The notes: generated by a model from the sequence alone, not told the origin. A DNA stretch of 64,000 nt from Actinokineospora enzanensis DSM 44649 (GCF_000374445.1 NZ_KB894434.1:1-64000), one strand, 5' to 3'; shown: positions 8,950 to 18,002, numbered from the stretch's first letter. Numbers and translations: made by a program.

Positions 8950-9411
8950 TTACTCGCTGCCGTCGGCGAACGAGATCTCCGCCGCCGAGCCGCCGTGTTC
9001 GTTGCCCGCGGTGACGTAGCAGCCGTGCTCGACCTCGGCGCAGTCGATCTCGCCGAGCGGGGCGCCCTGCGAGTCGCTTGCCTCGAACACGCGGTGCACC
9101 TCGGTGTCGGCCGAGGCGGTGCCCTCGTCGTCCACGGTCACCTCGTCGGCGTCGTCGGAGGCGCAGTTGAAGACGCCCTCCGCCACCTTGGCGCATTGCC
9201 GGATGAACACCGTGGCGCCTGCCTCGAAACCGCTCAGGTTGACCTTGACCGTGGCGTCGTTGTCCAGGTTGGTGCCCGCCTCGACGTCGACCTGCGGCAC
9301 GCCGTCCCGCGGCTGGGCGAACGCCGTCGGCGCGGCCGCGACCGGCAGCAGCAGGACCGCCGCGGCGGCGAGCCCGACCCGAACCCGTGCGGAACTGACC
9401 TTCGTCTTCAC
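8950..9411 (-). CDS. Secreted neocarzinostatin-family protein
   Basis: A 153-residue exported protein with a signal peptide (about 1-32, ending AFA) and a neocarzinostatin/macromomycin-type seven-stranded beta domain. Four cysteines (73, 83, 124, 131) match the two disulfides of the family (QCAKV...FNCAS and DCAEVEHGCYV), and FVTVSADTEVHR-like strands and the final AAEISF strand align with neocarzinostatin. Known members bind and carry an enediyne chromophore, but many actinomycetes carry orphan homologues. No enediyne polyketide synthase is present in this window. Translation starts at GTG 9411 behind a strong GGAGGA site. It is likely monocistronic, ended by the hairpin at 8873-8910. Confidence 0.87.
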   Translation of the reverse strand: MKTKVSSARVRVGLAAAAVLLLPVAAAPTAFAQPRDGVPQVDVEAGTNLDNDATVKVNLSGFEAGATVFIRQCAKVAEGVFNCASDDADEVTVDDEGTASADTEVHRVFEASDSQGAPLGEIDCAEVEHGCYVTAGNEHGGSAAEISFADGSE

Positions 9412-9496
9412 TGGTTTCCTCCAACATCGGTTGGTATACGGCAGATCTGACTGACCATCGGTGCTCGGCCGAGCACCGACGCTTCTCGGTGGGGGA

Positions 9497-10747
9497 CTAG
9501 AGCCGCTCGACGTTCTCCCCGTCCATGCGGCCTCGGGTATCCAGGACCGCGCGGGCGGTGTCGGCGATCCGCGCGAGGTCGTAGTCGCGGTGGGCCTGCA
9601 GCAGCACCACCAGGTCGGCCGGGTGGTCCACATCGGACGCCCGGGGCACCGGTTCGCCGTCGACGACGAACCGGCTCGCGTGCGGGTCGTGGTAGGACAC
9701 TTCCACGCCCAGCGCGCGCAGTTGGCGCACCACGCCGTACGCGGGGGACTGACGCAGGTCGGCGACGTTCGCCTTGTAGGTCACGCCCAGCAGCAGCACG
9801 CGGGCGCCGAACACGGAGCCGCCGGATCTGGCGCGGGACAGGATGCCCCGCGCGCGGCTGACCACGTAGCCGGGCATGCCCGCGTTGACCTCCTGGGCGG
9901 TGGTGATCATCGAACAGGGCAGGCCCTCGGCGCGGGCCCGGGTGGCCAGGTAGCGCGGGTCGACCGGGATGCAGTGCCCGCCCACCCCCGGCCCGGGGGA
10001 GAACGGCTGGAACCCGAACGGTTTCGTGGCCGAGCAGCGCAGCACGTCCCACACGTCCACGCCGACCCGGTCGCAGAACACGGCCAGCTCGTTCACCAGC
10101 GCGATGTTGACCAGGCGGTAGCTGTTCTCCAGCAGCTTGGCCATCTCCGCCTCGCGCAGGCCTGCCGCGACCACCACCGAGTCGACCAGGTCCTCGTAGA
10201 ACGCCGCGCACCGCTTGGCGCACACCGGGGTCAGCCCGCTGACCACCTTGGGCGTGTTGGCCAGCACGTACTCCCCGTTGCCAGGGTCGATCCGCTCCGG
10301 CGAGTAGCCCAGGTTGAAGTCGACGCCCGCGACCAGGCCGGTGGACTCCAGCAGCGGCAGCAGCACCTCCTCGGTGGTGCCCGGGTAGCTGGTGGACTCC
10401 AGCACCACCAGGCTGCCCGGCCGCAGCCGGGACGCCACCGCGCGACCGGCGGACATCACCGCGCGCAGGTCCGGTTCGCCGTCCACGAGCCCGGTCGGCA
10501 CGCAGATCACCACGGTGTCGGCGGTGGCCACCGCGTCGAACGAGGTGTCGGCGGTGAAACCGGCCGCCAGCATGGCGGAGATCTCCGCCGGGGTGATGTC
10601 CCGTACGCGCGAGCGTCCGGCGCGCAGTCCGGCCACCACCTCCGGGTCGATGTCCACGCCGACGACGGTCAGCCCGGCCTCGGTGGCCTGTCTGGCCAAC
10701 GGCAGCCCGACATAGCCGAGTCCGACCACCACGAGGCCTGCGGACAC
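9497..10747 (-). CDS. Nucleotide-sugar dehydrogenase (UDP-glucose/UDP-ManNAc type)
   Basis: A 416-residue NAD-dependent enzyme that oxidises C6 of a nucleotide sugar to a uronic acid in two steps. The Rossmann motif VVGLGYVGLPLA lies at the N-terminus. The catalytic cysteine sits in GPGVGGHCIPVDPRYL (about residue 256), and the C-terminal UDP-binding domain contains VLLLGVTYKANVADLRQSPA. The pattern is closest to WbpA/TviB-type UDP-N-acetylhexosamine dehydrogenases, although UDP-glucose cannot be excluded. GTG at 10747 directly precedes the Rossmann strand. It follows the small secreted protein gene at 10786 by 38 bases and is probably transcribed with it. It is likely involved in cell-envelope or exopolysaccharide precursors. 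Confidence 0.88.
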   Translation of the reverse strand: MSAGLVVVGLGYVGLPLARQATEAGLTVVGVDIDPEVVAGLRAGRSRVRDITPAEISAMLAAGFTADTSFDAVATADTVVICVPTGLVDGEPDLRAVMSAGRAVASRLRPGSLVVLESTSYPGTTEEVLLPLLESTGLVAGVDFNLGYSPERIDPGNGEYVLANTPKVVSGLTPVCAKRCAAFYEDLVDSVVVAAGLREAEMAKLLENSYRLVNIALVNELAVFCDRVGVDVWDVLRCSATKPFGFQPFSPGPGVGGHCIPVDPRYLATRARAEGLPCSMITTAQEVNAGMPGYVVSRARGILSRARSGGSVFGARVLLLGVTYKANVADLRQSPAYGVVRQLRALGVEVSYHDPHASRFVVDGEPVPRASDVDHPADLVVLLQAHRDYDLARIADTARAVLDTRGRMDGENVERL

Positions 10748-10785
10748 GGGTGTGGTTCCTTCCTGCACGGTGGGGATGGCGGTGG

Positions 10786-11118
10786 CTACTGGTTGTCGAT
10801 GCTGAAGCTGCCGATCGGGCTGACGTGGGTTCCGTTGCCGGGAGCCACCTTCTGGAACGGGAAGATGGGGAACAGGCAGGCCGGGTCGCCGTAGATGGTG
10901 ACGGTGCGCTGGGTCTGGTTGATCAGCACGTGCGCGCCCGCGGGCAGGATGTTGCAGCCCTTCGGCTGATCGAAGACCGCGACCGGTGTGTACTCGAACG
11001 AGAACACCAGTACCTGATCGATGCCTCCGGTGGGCGGTGCCGCGCTCGCGGGCGCCTGGGCGGACAGGGCGAGCGCGCAGGCGGACAGGGTCGCGATCAA
11101 GGGGCGGTGCAACCGCAT
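10786..11118 (-). CDS. Small secreted protein of unknown function
   Basis: A 110-residue exported protein. A signal peptide (about 1-27, ending ASA) is followed by about 83 residues with two cysteines (in KGCNILP and DPACLFP), likely one disulfide. The mature part is beta-rich, with TVTIYGDPAC and HVSPIGSFSIDNQ. ATG at 11118 has a GAAGGGA site upstream. I do not recognise the family. It is followed in the same direction by the nucleotide-sugar dehydrogenase, so a link to envelope sugar chemistry is possible but unproven. Confidence 0.75.
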   Translation of the reverse strand: MRLHRPLIATLSACALALSAQAPASAAPPTGGIDQVLVFSFEYTPVAVFDQPKGCNILPAGAHVLINQTQRTVTIYGDPACLFPIFPFQKVAPGNGTHVSPIGSFSIDNQ

Positions 11119-11330
11119 GGTCGTTCCCTTCGGTAACTCGCAGGTGACTCGCATGGATCCAGCGTTTCGCACGATCACCCGGGGACGTGACCAATGCTGG
11201 TCATTTCCGTACCGGGCCGCAGTCGCCGATTCGGGTATGGGTTTTCACCTCATTGATAAGTGGCGCGTGACCGCCGGTATCCCTAGCGTCCGCAGAGTCC
11301 CCGCACGACAGGTGGAAAGGCGAGGTGCAG

Positions 11331-12113
11331 ATGACCCGCTACGACTGGGCGCTGTCACACCCCGGTATCGACAGCGTCCACGCGGCCGTCGAACCCGCCC
11401 GCGCGGCGCTGGCCGCGCACCCGGTGCGGGAGCGGGTGGCGGGCCGGGCGGAGCTGGCGGTGTTCATGGCGCACCACGTGTTCGCGGTGTGGGACGCGAT
11501 GTCGTTGCTCAAGAGCCTGCAGAACGAGCTGACCTGCGTGCGGGTGCCGTGGGTGCCCACCGGCGCGCCGATCAGCCGCCGCCTGGTCAACGACATCGTG
11601 CTGGTGGAGGAGAGCGACGAGTTCGGCGAGGGGTTCGTCAGCCATTTCGAGCTCTACCGGCACGCGATGAGCGAGGCGGGCGCGGACACCCTGCCCGTGG
11701 ACACCTTCCTCGACCTGCTGCGCGCGGGCGCCGCGGTGCCGGACGCGCTGGCCGACGCGGACGTGCCCGCCCCGGCCGCGGAGTTCGTGCTGGCCACCGC
11801 GCGGCTGGTGGGCCGGGCGCCGGTGCACTGCCAGGCGGCCGCGTTCGCCTTCGGCAGACACGACCTGGTGCCCACGCTGTCCGGGCAGGCCATCGCGGGC
11901 CTCGACCTCGTCCACGCCTACCTGCGCAGGCACGTCGAGGCGAACGCGGGCGAGCACACCTCGATGGCCCTGCAGATGGTGGCCGACCTGTGCGGCCCGG
12001 ACGAGGGCAAGTGGACGGAGTGCGCGGCTGCGGTGACCGGGGTGCTGCGCGCCCGGCTGCGGCTGTGGGACGGCGTTACCGCCGCGCTGGACCAGCGGCT
12101 GGCACACACCTGA
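11331..12113 (+). CDS. DUF3050 domain protein, heme-oxygenase-like fold
   Basis: A 260-residue helical protein recognised as DUF3050 (PF11251) from the conserved blocks [49 protein letters not shown] and [18 protein letters not shown]. Its regularly spaced His and Glu residues are those expected of a heme-oxygenase-like diiron or cofactor-binding four-helix core. The biochemical reaction is unknown to me. ATG at 11331 is preferred over the GTG six bases upstream because a GGAAAGGCGAGG site is then well spaced. It stands alone between two divergent or unrelated units; the EF-hand gene lies 180 bases downstream in the same direction behind its own AT-rich leader. Confidence 0.85.
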   Translation: MTRYDWALSHPGIDSVHAAVEPARAALAAHPVRERVAGRAELAVFMAHHVFAVWDAMSLLKSLQNELTCVRVPWVPTGAPISRRLVNDIVLVEESDEFGEGFVSHFELYRHAMSEAGADTLPVDTFLDLLRAGAAVPDALADADVPAPAAEFVLATARLVGRAPVHCQAAAFAFGRHDLVPTLSGQAIAGLDLVHAYLRRHVEANAGEHTSMALQMVADLCGPDEGKWTECAAAVTGVLRARLRLWDGVTAALDQRLAHT

Positions 12114-12292
12114 ATAATATCAATAATTGATGAATATCCGGCGGATCGTCACCGTATTCTCGAACAGGTGATGGGTAATGTACCCGAAAAGGGAACGCAT
12201 GATCCGCGCCTGCCGGTGCCCGCATTGCTAATGTCCAGATCGCGGGGCGCGAGGCTTCGCGGAATCCGTCAAGCACACCGAAGGAGTAAGCC

Positions 12293-12829
12293 GTGACCGC
12301 TAGCGTCCAGGACATCCGGCTGAAGCGTCGATTCGAGCTCTGGGACAACAACGGGGACGGGCAGATCGACAAGTCCGACTACGAGACCGAGGCTCGTCGG
12401 ATCCTGCAGGGCTTCGGTGAGAGCGAGACGTCGCCCAAGGGACGTGCGCTCATGTCGGCCTACTCGCACATGTGGAGCACCCTGGAGGCCAAGGCCGACA
12501 CCGACAACTCCGGGTCGGTGTCGCTGGAGGAGTTCATCCGGGTCACCGAGCAGGAGATCGTCGACGCGGGCAACCCCGGCTTCGACCGGAACCTGCGTCC
12601 CGCCATCGAGGCCATCGTGGACATCGCCGACACCGACGGGGACGGCGAGGTGAACCAGGCGGAGTTCAAGCGGTGGATGCGCGCGGCCGGGGTGGACGAC
12701 GGGACCGCCGACTCCGCGTTCCAGCAGCTGGACGCCAACCACAGCGGGGCGCTGTCGGTTGAGGAGATCGTGACGGCGGTGCGGGACTACCACCAGGGCA
12801 AGCATGACATCTCGCTGCTCGGTGGCTGA
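12293..12829 (+). CDS. Calerythrin-like EF-hand calcium-binding protein
   Basis: A 178-residue acidic cytoplasmic protein with four EF-hand loops: DNNGDGQIDKSDYE, DTDNSGSVSLEEFI, DTDGDGEVNQAEFK and DANHSGALSVEEIV. All four keep the acidic residues needed to bind calcium, and the length and spacing match calerythrin of Saccharopolyspora and other actinomycetes, which buffers or senses calcium. It starts at GTG 12293 with a GAAGGAG site just upstream. The leader (12114-12292) is notably AT-rich, with an 11-base palindrome TCAATAATTGA at 12120-12130. A strong terminator follows at once, so this is a single-gene transcript. Confidence 0.93.
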   Translation: MTASVQDIRLKRRFELWDNNGDGQIDKSDYETEARRILQGFGESETSPKGRALMSAYSHMWSTLEAKADTDNSGSVSLEEFIRVTEQEIVDAGNPGFDRNLRPAIEAIVDIADTDGDGEVNQAEFKRWMRAAGVDDGTADSAFQQLDANHSGALSVEEIVTAVRDYHQGKHDISLLGG

Positions 12830-12844
12830 TTGAGGCCGCTTGGA

Positions 12845-12870
12845 CGCCCCGGGGCCGTGGCCCCGGGGCG
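12845..12870 (+). terminator. Rho-independent terminator after EF-hand gene
   Basis: A perfect 12-base stem CGCCCCGGGGCC with its complement around a GT loop, followed by TTCTT, 16 bases after the EF-hand stop codon. Confidence 0.88.
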
Positions 12871-12975
12871 TTCTTGTGTATGTGGACCGTCCGGAAAGGA
12901 CGGCTGTGGACGGCCGGGTCGTGGTGGGAGGACGACCCGGCCGTGGACAGCCCGCTGGGATGCGCGGTATTCGGG

Positions 12976-14283
12976 TCAGCCGACCAGGGACTTGGCTCTG
13001 GTCAGGGTGTCTCGGAGGGTGCGGCCGAGGATGTCGGTTCGGAGGAGTTCGGTGGGGTGGGCGCGCATGTTGATCACGTCTGCGAACCTTCGGGCCACCA
13101 GGGGGTCGGTCATCGCGGCGCGGTCGATGGCGTTGCTGACGGCTTGGCGGAGGCGGTGGCCTCGGGGGCGGCGGTTGGCCAGGTGGGGGAGGCTGTAGTC
13201 GGCGATCACGCTGGTTTGCCAGGCGGCGTCCACCAGGACCTTGAGGCGGCGGAAGTAGCCGTGTACGTCCTCGCCGGAGCGCAGCCAGGCGGCCAGGGCC
13301 GAGGCGTGCAGGGCGGCGGAGGGGACGCCTTGGCCGTAGATCGGGTTGAAGGAGGCCACGGCGTCACCGAGGGGTACCACCCCGGCCGGGAAACGCTCGA
13401 CCGTGTGGAAGTCCCGGCGGACGCTGTGTGGGAAGCGGTGGGTGGCGACCGGGCCGACGGGGGTGCAGGTGCGGACCAGTTCCTCGAAACCCGCCGCGGG
13501 CTCGCGGAGGCAGCGGGCGGTGAACTCGCCCTGGTCGCGGGAGGGGCGGTCGGGGCCGTAGCCGGAGATGGTGCAGATCCAGCGGTCGTGGCCCAGGGCC
13601 GCCCAGCAGCTGACGCCGGGGGTGTCCGAGGTCGGGGAGCGTAGCGAGTGGACGGCCAGCAGGCCGTCGAGGCGTTGGTCGGGGGTGCGGTGGTAGAGAG
13701 CGGTGGCGTAGCCCAGGTCCAGGGCGATGCGGCGTTTTCGGGGGAGCGGATAGTCCGATTGGGACAGCCACTCGCCGAGCCTGCTGGCGCGGCCGGTGGC
13801 GTCGATGACCAGGTCGGCGGGCTCGGTGGTGCCTGCGGCCAGGGCTACGCCGGTGACCCGGTCGGCGTGGATGTCCAGGCCGAGTACGCGGTCGCGGACC
13901 AGCCGGACGCCGGGGAGCACTGCTCTGCGGAGACGCCATTCCAGGGTGGGGCGGTGGAACGCGAGGAAGCGATCGCGCACCGGCGGGCGGGCTGTGCCGT
14001 CCACGAACATCCGGCCGTCGGTCTCGGCTTCGCAGAGCACCGCGCCGTCGGTGACGAGGTCGTCCAGGAGGGTGGGGAACCAGTGTGTCAACAGGTCCTG
14101 GCCCAGGCCCAGCAGGACGTGGAACTGGTCGCCGTGGGCGATGCCCGCGCGGTTGATCGGGACGTCCGGTAGGGCGTCCGGCTCGATGATCACGACCTCG
14201 GCGGCGATATCACGCAGCACCCGGGCGGCGAGCAGGCCCGCGATGCTGCCGCCGATGATCACCGCTTTGTCGGGCGCGCTCAT
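12976..14283 (-). CDS. FAD-dependent monooxygenase/epoxidase-like
   Basis: A 435-residue flavoprotein of the PHBH-like class. The N-terminal dinucleotide motif is VIIGGSIAGLLAARVL (residues 8-23), with the DG-like motif LVIDATGRASRLGEWL and the FAD-ribityl motif VVPLGDAVASFNPIYGQG. Such enzymes hydroxylate or epoxidise a bound organic substrate, and close relatives include epoxidases of polyether pathways and geranylgeranyl-reductase-like proteins. No halogenase WxWxIP motif is present. It is the last gene of the leftward arm of the biosynthetic cluster and overlaps the preceding small gene by 4 bases (ATGA). A late oxidation step in the pathway is likely. Confidence 0.85.
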   Translation of the reverse strand: MSAPDKAVIIGGSIAGLLAARVLRDIAAEVVIIEPDALPDVPINRAGIAHGDQFHVLLGLGQDLLTHWFPTLLDDLVTDGAVLCEAETDGRMFVDGTARPPVRDRFLAFHRPTLEWRLRRAVLPGVRLVRDRVLGLDIHADRVTGVALAAGTTEPADLVIDATGRASRLGEWLSQSDYPLPRKRRIALDLGYATALYHRTPDQRLDGLLAVHSLRSPTSDTPGVSCWAALGHDRWICTISGYGPDRPSRDQGEFTARCLREPAAGFEELVRTCTPVGPVATHRFPHSVRRDFHTVERFPAGVVPLGDAVASFNPIYGQGVPSAALHASALAAWLRSGEDVHGYFRRLKVLVDAAWQTSVIADYSLPHLANRRPRGHRLRQAVSNAIDRAAMTDPLVARRFADVINMRAHPTELLRTDILGRTLRDTLTRAKSLVG

Positions 14284-14681
14284 ACCGCCGCCGTCTGGAC
14301 GAACTGGACGGTGGACTCCGGGGACAGGGCTATCTGTTCGCCGGTGACCGGGGTCTCGCGGCGGATCAGGATGTTGTAGTGGTTGGGGAAATGGCAGGCG
14401 TCGAAGCCAAGGACCGTGCCGACGACCTGACCGCCGATACGGACCTCGTCGCCCCGGTCGATCACGCCGCCGTGCCGGATCTCGGCGAAGCCGAGGAAGC
14501 CGACGCGGTCGATGCTGGGGTCGCCGGGGTGGTGGTCGGTGGTGACCAGCTCGTGCACCTCGCCCTGCCGCACGCAGCGGCTGGCGAACTCCTCCAGGCG
14601 CATTCCCCGGTCGTCGCGGCGGTGTACCAGCACCTTCACCAGCACCCCGGACACCGTGCGCTTGCTGCCGTCCTCGATCAC
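14280..14681 (-). CDS. Small conserved protein (possibly DUF6917)
   Basis: A 133-residue soluble protein, beta-rich, with the stretches LVKVLVHRRDDRGMRLEEF, RVGFLGFAE, GDEVRIGGQVVGTVLGFD and FPNHYNILI. It resembles a small actinomycete family I associate from memory with DUF6917, but this needs a search. No catalytic motif is evident. The start is taken as GTG at 14681, 31 bases after the Gfo/Idh stop; the end overlaps the FAD monooxygenase start. Its tight placement in the operon implies a role in the pathway, such as a small binding or accessory protein. Confidence 0.7.
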   Translation of the reverse strand: MIEDGSKRTVSGVLVKVLVHRRDDRGMRLEEFASRCVRQGEVHELVTTDHHPGDPSIDRVGFLGFAEIRHGGVIDRGDEVRIGGQVVGTVLGFDACHFPNHYNILIRRETPVTGEQIALSPESTVQFVQTAAV

Positions 14682-14712
14682 GTTCGCTCCCCGAACCGTT
14701 CGGACCGTTCGA

Positions 14713-15636
14713 TCACCGCCGGTCGCCCGCCAGGGCGGCCGACCACCGTTCCGCGCTGTAGGCGGCGTCCACCATGGCCAGTGCGGCGAGGCCGTCGCGG
14801 TCGACGCCGCCGGTGTGCACGGCCAGCGTGAACGCGCGCAGGACGCCCGCGTACTCGTGCCAGAGACTTTGTTTGAAGCCCGCGAACCCGGCGAGCATGT
14901 CCGCCCGCCACACCGACCCGTCGGTCAGCCGGACCTCGACGTCCTTGGTCTCGCCGGGGTGGTCCCAGTCCAGCTCCACGGTGGCCCGCGCGCCGGACTC
15001 GGCGGTCAGCGCGACGAGCGCCCGGCGGTCCACCCCGGCCGCGTCCCTTCGAATGTCCACACCGGACACCTGGAGCGCGCCGAGCAGCAGGCGGACCAGG
15101 TCGAAGGCGTTCGGGCCGTTGTCCGCGACGCAGCCGCCGCCGCACCGGGCCGGGTCGAGGTACCAGCGGTCCTCGCCGACGTGCTCCTCGATCTTCTCCA
15201 GGTAGCGCACCCGGACCGACTCGATCGGCACCCCGCGCGGCAGGCCCTCCAGGAGGGCCCGGATCCGCGCGTTGTAGCGGCGGTGGAACGAGGTGAACAG
15301 GACCGTGCCCCGGGTGGCCGCCAGCTCGGCCAGCGCGAGGCCGTCGCGCAGGCGGGTGGCCAGCGGTTTCTCCACGCACACCGGCAGTCCGGCGTCGAGC
15401 AGGTCGACGCACACCGGCGCGTGCTGGTCGTTGGGCACGGTCACCACCACGCCGTCCAGGCCGCCCGCGGCGATCATGTCCCGGTGGTCGCGCCAGCACG
15501 GGACCTCGTCCCGGTACGGGGCCAGCGCCTCCGGGCGCACGTCGCAAACCGCGCCGAGCCGCAGCGGTCCGCTCTCGCCGAGCGCGGCCAGGTAGTACCG
15601 GGAGATCACCCCCAGCCCGATCACGCCGACCCGCAT
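14713..15636 (-). CDS. Gfo/Idh/MocA-family oxidoreductase
   Basis: A 307-residue NAD(P)-dependent dehydrogenase. The Rossmann motif VGVIGLGVISRYYLAALGE starts at residue 3, and the conserved EKP (VCVEKPLATRLRDG) carries the catalytic-type lysine. The C-terminal alpha/beta domain has the expected D-x-x-x-H-like region (NGPNAFDLVRLLLG). Enzymes of this family oxidise or reduce hydroxyl/keto groups of sugars, inositols and aminosugars. The start ATG (15636) overlaps the Ldh_2 stop by one base (TGATG), so the genes are coupled. With the second Gfo/Idh gene and two DegT aminotransferases nearby, a role in oxidising a cyclitol or sugar before transamination is a reasonable inference. Confidence 0.87.
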   Translation of the reverse strand: MRVGVIGLGVISRYYLAALGESGPLRLGAVCDVRPEALAPYRDEVPCWRDHRDMIAAGGLDGVVVTVPNDQHAPVCVDLLDAGLPVCVEKPLATRLRDGLALAELAATRGTVLFTSFHRRYNARIRALLEGLPRGVPIESVRVRYLEKIEEHVGEDRWYLDPARCGGGCVADNGPNAFDLVRLLLGALQVSGVDIRRDAAGVDRRALVALTAESGARATVELDWDHPGETKDVEVRLTDGSVWRADMLAGFAGFKQSLWHEYAGVLRAFTLAVHTGGVDRDGLAALAMVDAAYSAERWSAALAGDRR

Positions 15637-16748
15637 CAGCCCGCCTCCGGCAGTTCCAGGTCGAACCGGTCGGCCACCGCCCCCAGCTCCGCGTACAGGG
15701 CCGCGCTCAGCGGCACCCCGTCCCGGCGCGACTCCTCGGCGTGCCGTGCCTCCGGCACGCCCGGGTAGGTCACCTCCTCGCCGGGCAGCGCGGCCGGGCA
15801 GGCCAGCAGCGCGCCGAACAGCGACCCGGCCTCGCGCAGGTAGGTGCCCGGCTCGCGGAGCGAGGCCGGGGCGACGGCGAGGACCAGGTAGCCGATGTCG
15901 TCGTCCGGCCGCCGGTCGACCGCCAGTGCGGCCGGGGCGGGCCCGATCCCGGCGCCGGGCACCAGCGCGGACAGCACCTCCACCATCAGCGCCAGGCCGA
16001 AACCCTTGTACTCGCCCGCGCCGGGCGCGCCCAGCCAGGTCAGGTGCGCCTCGCCGTCGTCGTAGCGGGACGGGTCGGTGACCGGTTCGCCCGCGTCGTC
16101 GGCCAGCCAGCCCGCCGGGATGTCCGTGCCCTCCCGGGCGGCCGCGCGCACCTTGCCGGTGGGCACCGATGTGGTGCTCATGTCCAACAGGAACGGGGGA
16201 TGCGCGCCCGCCGGGGCGGCCACGCTCAACGGGTTCGTGCCCAGCATCGGCACCCGCCCGTGTGGCGGCCGGGCGATCCGCTGGTGTCCGCAGTTGGCCG
16301 CTACCACGCCGATCATCCCGTGCGCCACGGCGCGCAGCGCGTGCGGACCGGCGCAGCCGAAGTGCGTGCCGCCGCGTACGGACACCAGCCCGATGCCGTA
16401 GTCGGCGGCCCGCCGCACCGCCCGGTCCATCGCCTCGCTGGCCAGCCACAGCCCCAGCGCGCCGCGCCCGTCCAGCAGAACCGCGGCGCCCCGGTCGGCC
16501 AGCACCTGCGGCTCGGCGTCCGCCCGGCCGCGGCCGGAGGCCAGCAGCGGCAGGTAGATCCGGGTCAGGTTGACCAGGCCGTGCGAGCTGGTGCCGGTGA
16601 TGTCGCCGTGGCACAGCGCCGCCGCGGCCGTCCGCGCCCGCTCGGCGGGCACGCCGTTCGCGGTGAACACGGACATGGTGAAGCGGAGCAGGTCGTCGTG
16701 CGGGACGCGGACCCGTGTGCTGGGTGGGGCGTGGTCCAGATCGGTCAT
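15636..16748 (-). CDS. Ldh_2 family (malate/L-lactate-type) dehydrogenase
   Basis: A 370-residue NAD(P)-dependent 2-keto/2-hydroxy acid (or imino acid) reductase of the Ldh_2 family, not homologous to classical LDH. Family marks are TSSHGLVNLTRIYLP, GGTHFGCAG, VPMLGTNPLSVAAP, LDMSTTSVPTGKVRAA and EYKGFGLALMVEVLS. Members include ureidoglycolate, delta-1-piperideine-2-carboxylate and dioxogulonate reductases, so a cyclic imine or keto acid are both credible substrates. ATG at 16748 overlaps the M20 stop by four bases. It is embedded in the leftward biosynthetic operon, where it may reduce a keto acid or imine intermediate. Confidence 0.88.
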   Translation of the reverse strand: MTDLDHAPPSTRVRVPHDDLLRFTMSVFTANGVPAERARTAAAALCHGDITGTSSHGLVNLTRIYLPLLASGRGRADAEPQVLADRGAAVLLDGRGALGLWLASEAMDRAVRRAADYGIGLVSVRGGTHFGCAGPHALRAVAHGMIGVVAANCGHQRIARPPHGRVPMLGTNPLSVAAPAGAHPPFLLDMSTTSVPTGKVRAAAREGTDIPAGWLADDAGEPVTDPSRYDDGEAHLTWLGAPGAGEYKGFGLALMVEVLSALVPGAGIGPAPAALAVDRRPDDDIGYLVLAVAPASLREPGTYLREAGSLFGALLACPAALPGEEVTYPGVPEARHAEESRRDGVPLSAALYAELGAVADRFDLELPEAG

Positions 16749-18001
16749 TCCGGTGCCGTTCTCGTCGGTGTGGCGGTGAAGGCGCGCAGCAGGCGGGACA
16801 CCTGGTCGGCGAACGCGGCCAGCTCGGCCGCGGCGACGAACTCGCCGTCGGCGTGCGCGTTGTTGGCGGCCAGGTCCCCGGGGCCGAGCACGGCCGCGGC
16901 CCGGCCGGGGACGCCTGCCAGCCAGATCGCGTCGCAGGTGAACGCGGGCGCCTCCGGTGGCCAGGCGGGCACCCCCGCGGCCGTCATCAGGCCGTCCAGC
17001 CAGGGGCCGCCGCCGGTGAGCGCGGGCAGGCCGCGCTTGAGCCAGTCCACCGTGGTGATCCGGTCGGCGTCGGCGGCGGTGCGGGCCAGTTCGGGCCCGG
17101 CCGCGAACGTCTCGGTGAAGCGGGCCAGTCCGGTGTGGACGGCCTCGTCGAAGGCGGCGGTGAGCGTGTCGCCGTCGTCGGTGTAGGCGAGGTTGACCAG
17201 CAGGCTGCCGCGGCCGTAGACGCGGTTGTGCGCCTCGCCGGTGTGCAGCCCGGCTATGCACGCGCGCTTCCCGGCCAGTTCCCGGGCCAGGTGCTGGGCG
17301 AGGAAGCCGAGCAGGACGGTCGCGTTGTGGCCGTCGGCCGGGCGGTCGTCGATGCTGCCCGTGCCCGAGACGCGCACGCGCGCGGTGGCCGACGCGGTGG
17401 CACGGGTCAGGTAGCGCAGGCCGGTCGGTTCGCAGAACACGTTGAGCGCGCCGGTGAAACCCTTGTTCACCAACGGGCGCGTGCCGAACGTGCCCATGGC
17501 GCCGCCCTCCTCGCCGGACACCGCCTGCACCAGCACCGTGATCTCCGTGCCCACCCGCGGGTCCTGGGCGATCGCGTCGCGGATGCCCGCCAGCAGCGCC
17601 ACTGCCGGGCCCTTGGCGTCGACCGCGCCGCGGCCGCGGAACACGTGCCCGTCGAACGAGCCAGGCTCGTACCCGGCGACGGTGTCGAGATGGACGTTGA
17701 ACATCACCGTCGGCGCGTCCGCCGGGCCGATCCGCAGCACCAGGTTCGGCTGGGAATCCAGGAAACCCGGCTCGACCGCCACCGCGCGCACGGCCGCAGG
17801 CACGCCCGGCAGGTCCAGATCGGACAGTGCGGTAGGTGCGTGGTGGACGACCTCGAAGCCGATCCGCTTCGCCGCCGTCGCATACTCGTCCTGCGCCTCC
17901 CACAGCAGCAGCGGCGCGCCCCTGGCCTCCAGCGGGCCCGCGGTGGGCAGGTCGATCAGCCGCAGCAGGAGGGCCGCGTCGCACTCGGTGAGCTCGGCCA
18001 C
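16745..18001 (-). CDS. M20-family metallopeptidase/deacylase
   Basis: A 418-residue zinc hydrolase of the M20 family (ArgE/DapE/CPG2 type). Metal ligands and catalytic residues can be seen: His104 and Asp106 in FNVHLDT, Asp128 in GRGAVDAKGP, and the Glu pair in SGEEGG (164-165). A dimerisation-like lid occupies about 190-290. In antibiotic pathways such enzymes remove an acetyl or amino-acyl protecting group, or hydrolyse an amide. It starts at GTG 18001, one base after the TIM-barrel stop, and overlaps the Ldh_2 start, so it is firmly part of the operon. Deacylation of an N-acylated intermediate is the simplest inferred role. Confidence 0.88.
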   Translation of the reverse strand: MAELTECDAALLLRLIDLPTAGPLEARGAPLLLWEAQDEYATAAKRIGFEVVHHAPTALSDLDLPGVPAAVRAVAVEPGFLDSQPNLVLRIGPADAPTVMFNVHLDTVAGYEPGSFDGHVFRGRGAVDAKGPAVALLAGIRDAIAQDPRVGTEITVLVQAVSGEEGGAMGTFGTRPLVNKGFTGALNVFCEPTGLRYLTRATASATARVRVSGTGSIDDRPADGHNATVLLGFLAQHLARELAGKRACIAGLHTGEAHNRVYGRGSLLVNLAYTDDGDTLTAAFDEAVHTGLARFTETFAAGPELARTAADADRITTVDWLKRGLPALTGGGPWLDGLMTAAGVPAWPPEAPAFTCDAIWLAGVPGRAAAVLGPGDLAANNAHADGEFVAAAELAAFADQVSRLLRAFTATPTRTAPE

Positions 18002-18002
18002 G

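Noticed and set aside
9497-11194. Long form of the nucleotide-sugar dehydrogenase (565 codons)
   Set aside because: The additional N-terminal part lies in the small secreted protein gene in another frame and lacks homology; the Rossmann motif starts at the GTG at 10747.
15636-17984. 782-codon open frame fusing an unknown N-terminus to the Ldh_2 enzyme
   Set aside because: The first 410 codons are a shadow of the M20 gene; the Ldh_2 start at 16748 overlaps the M20 stop.
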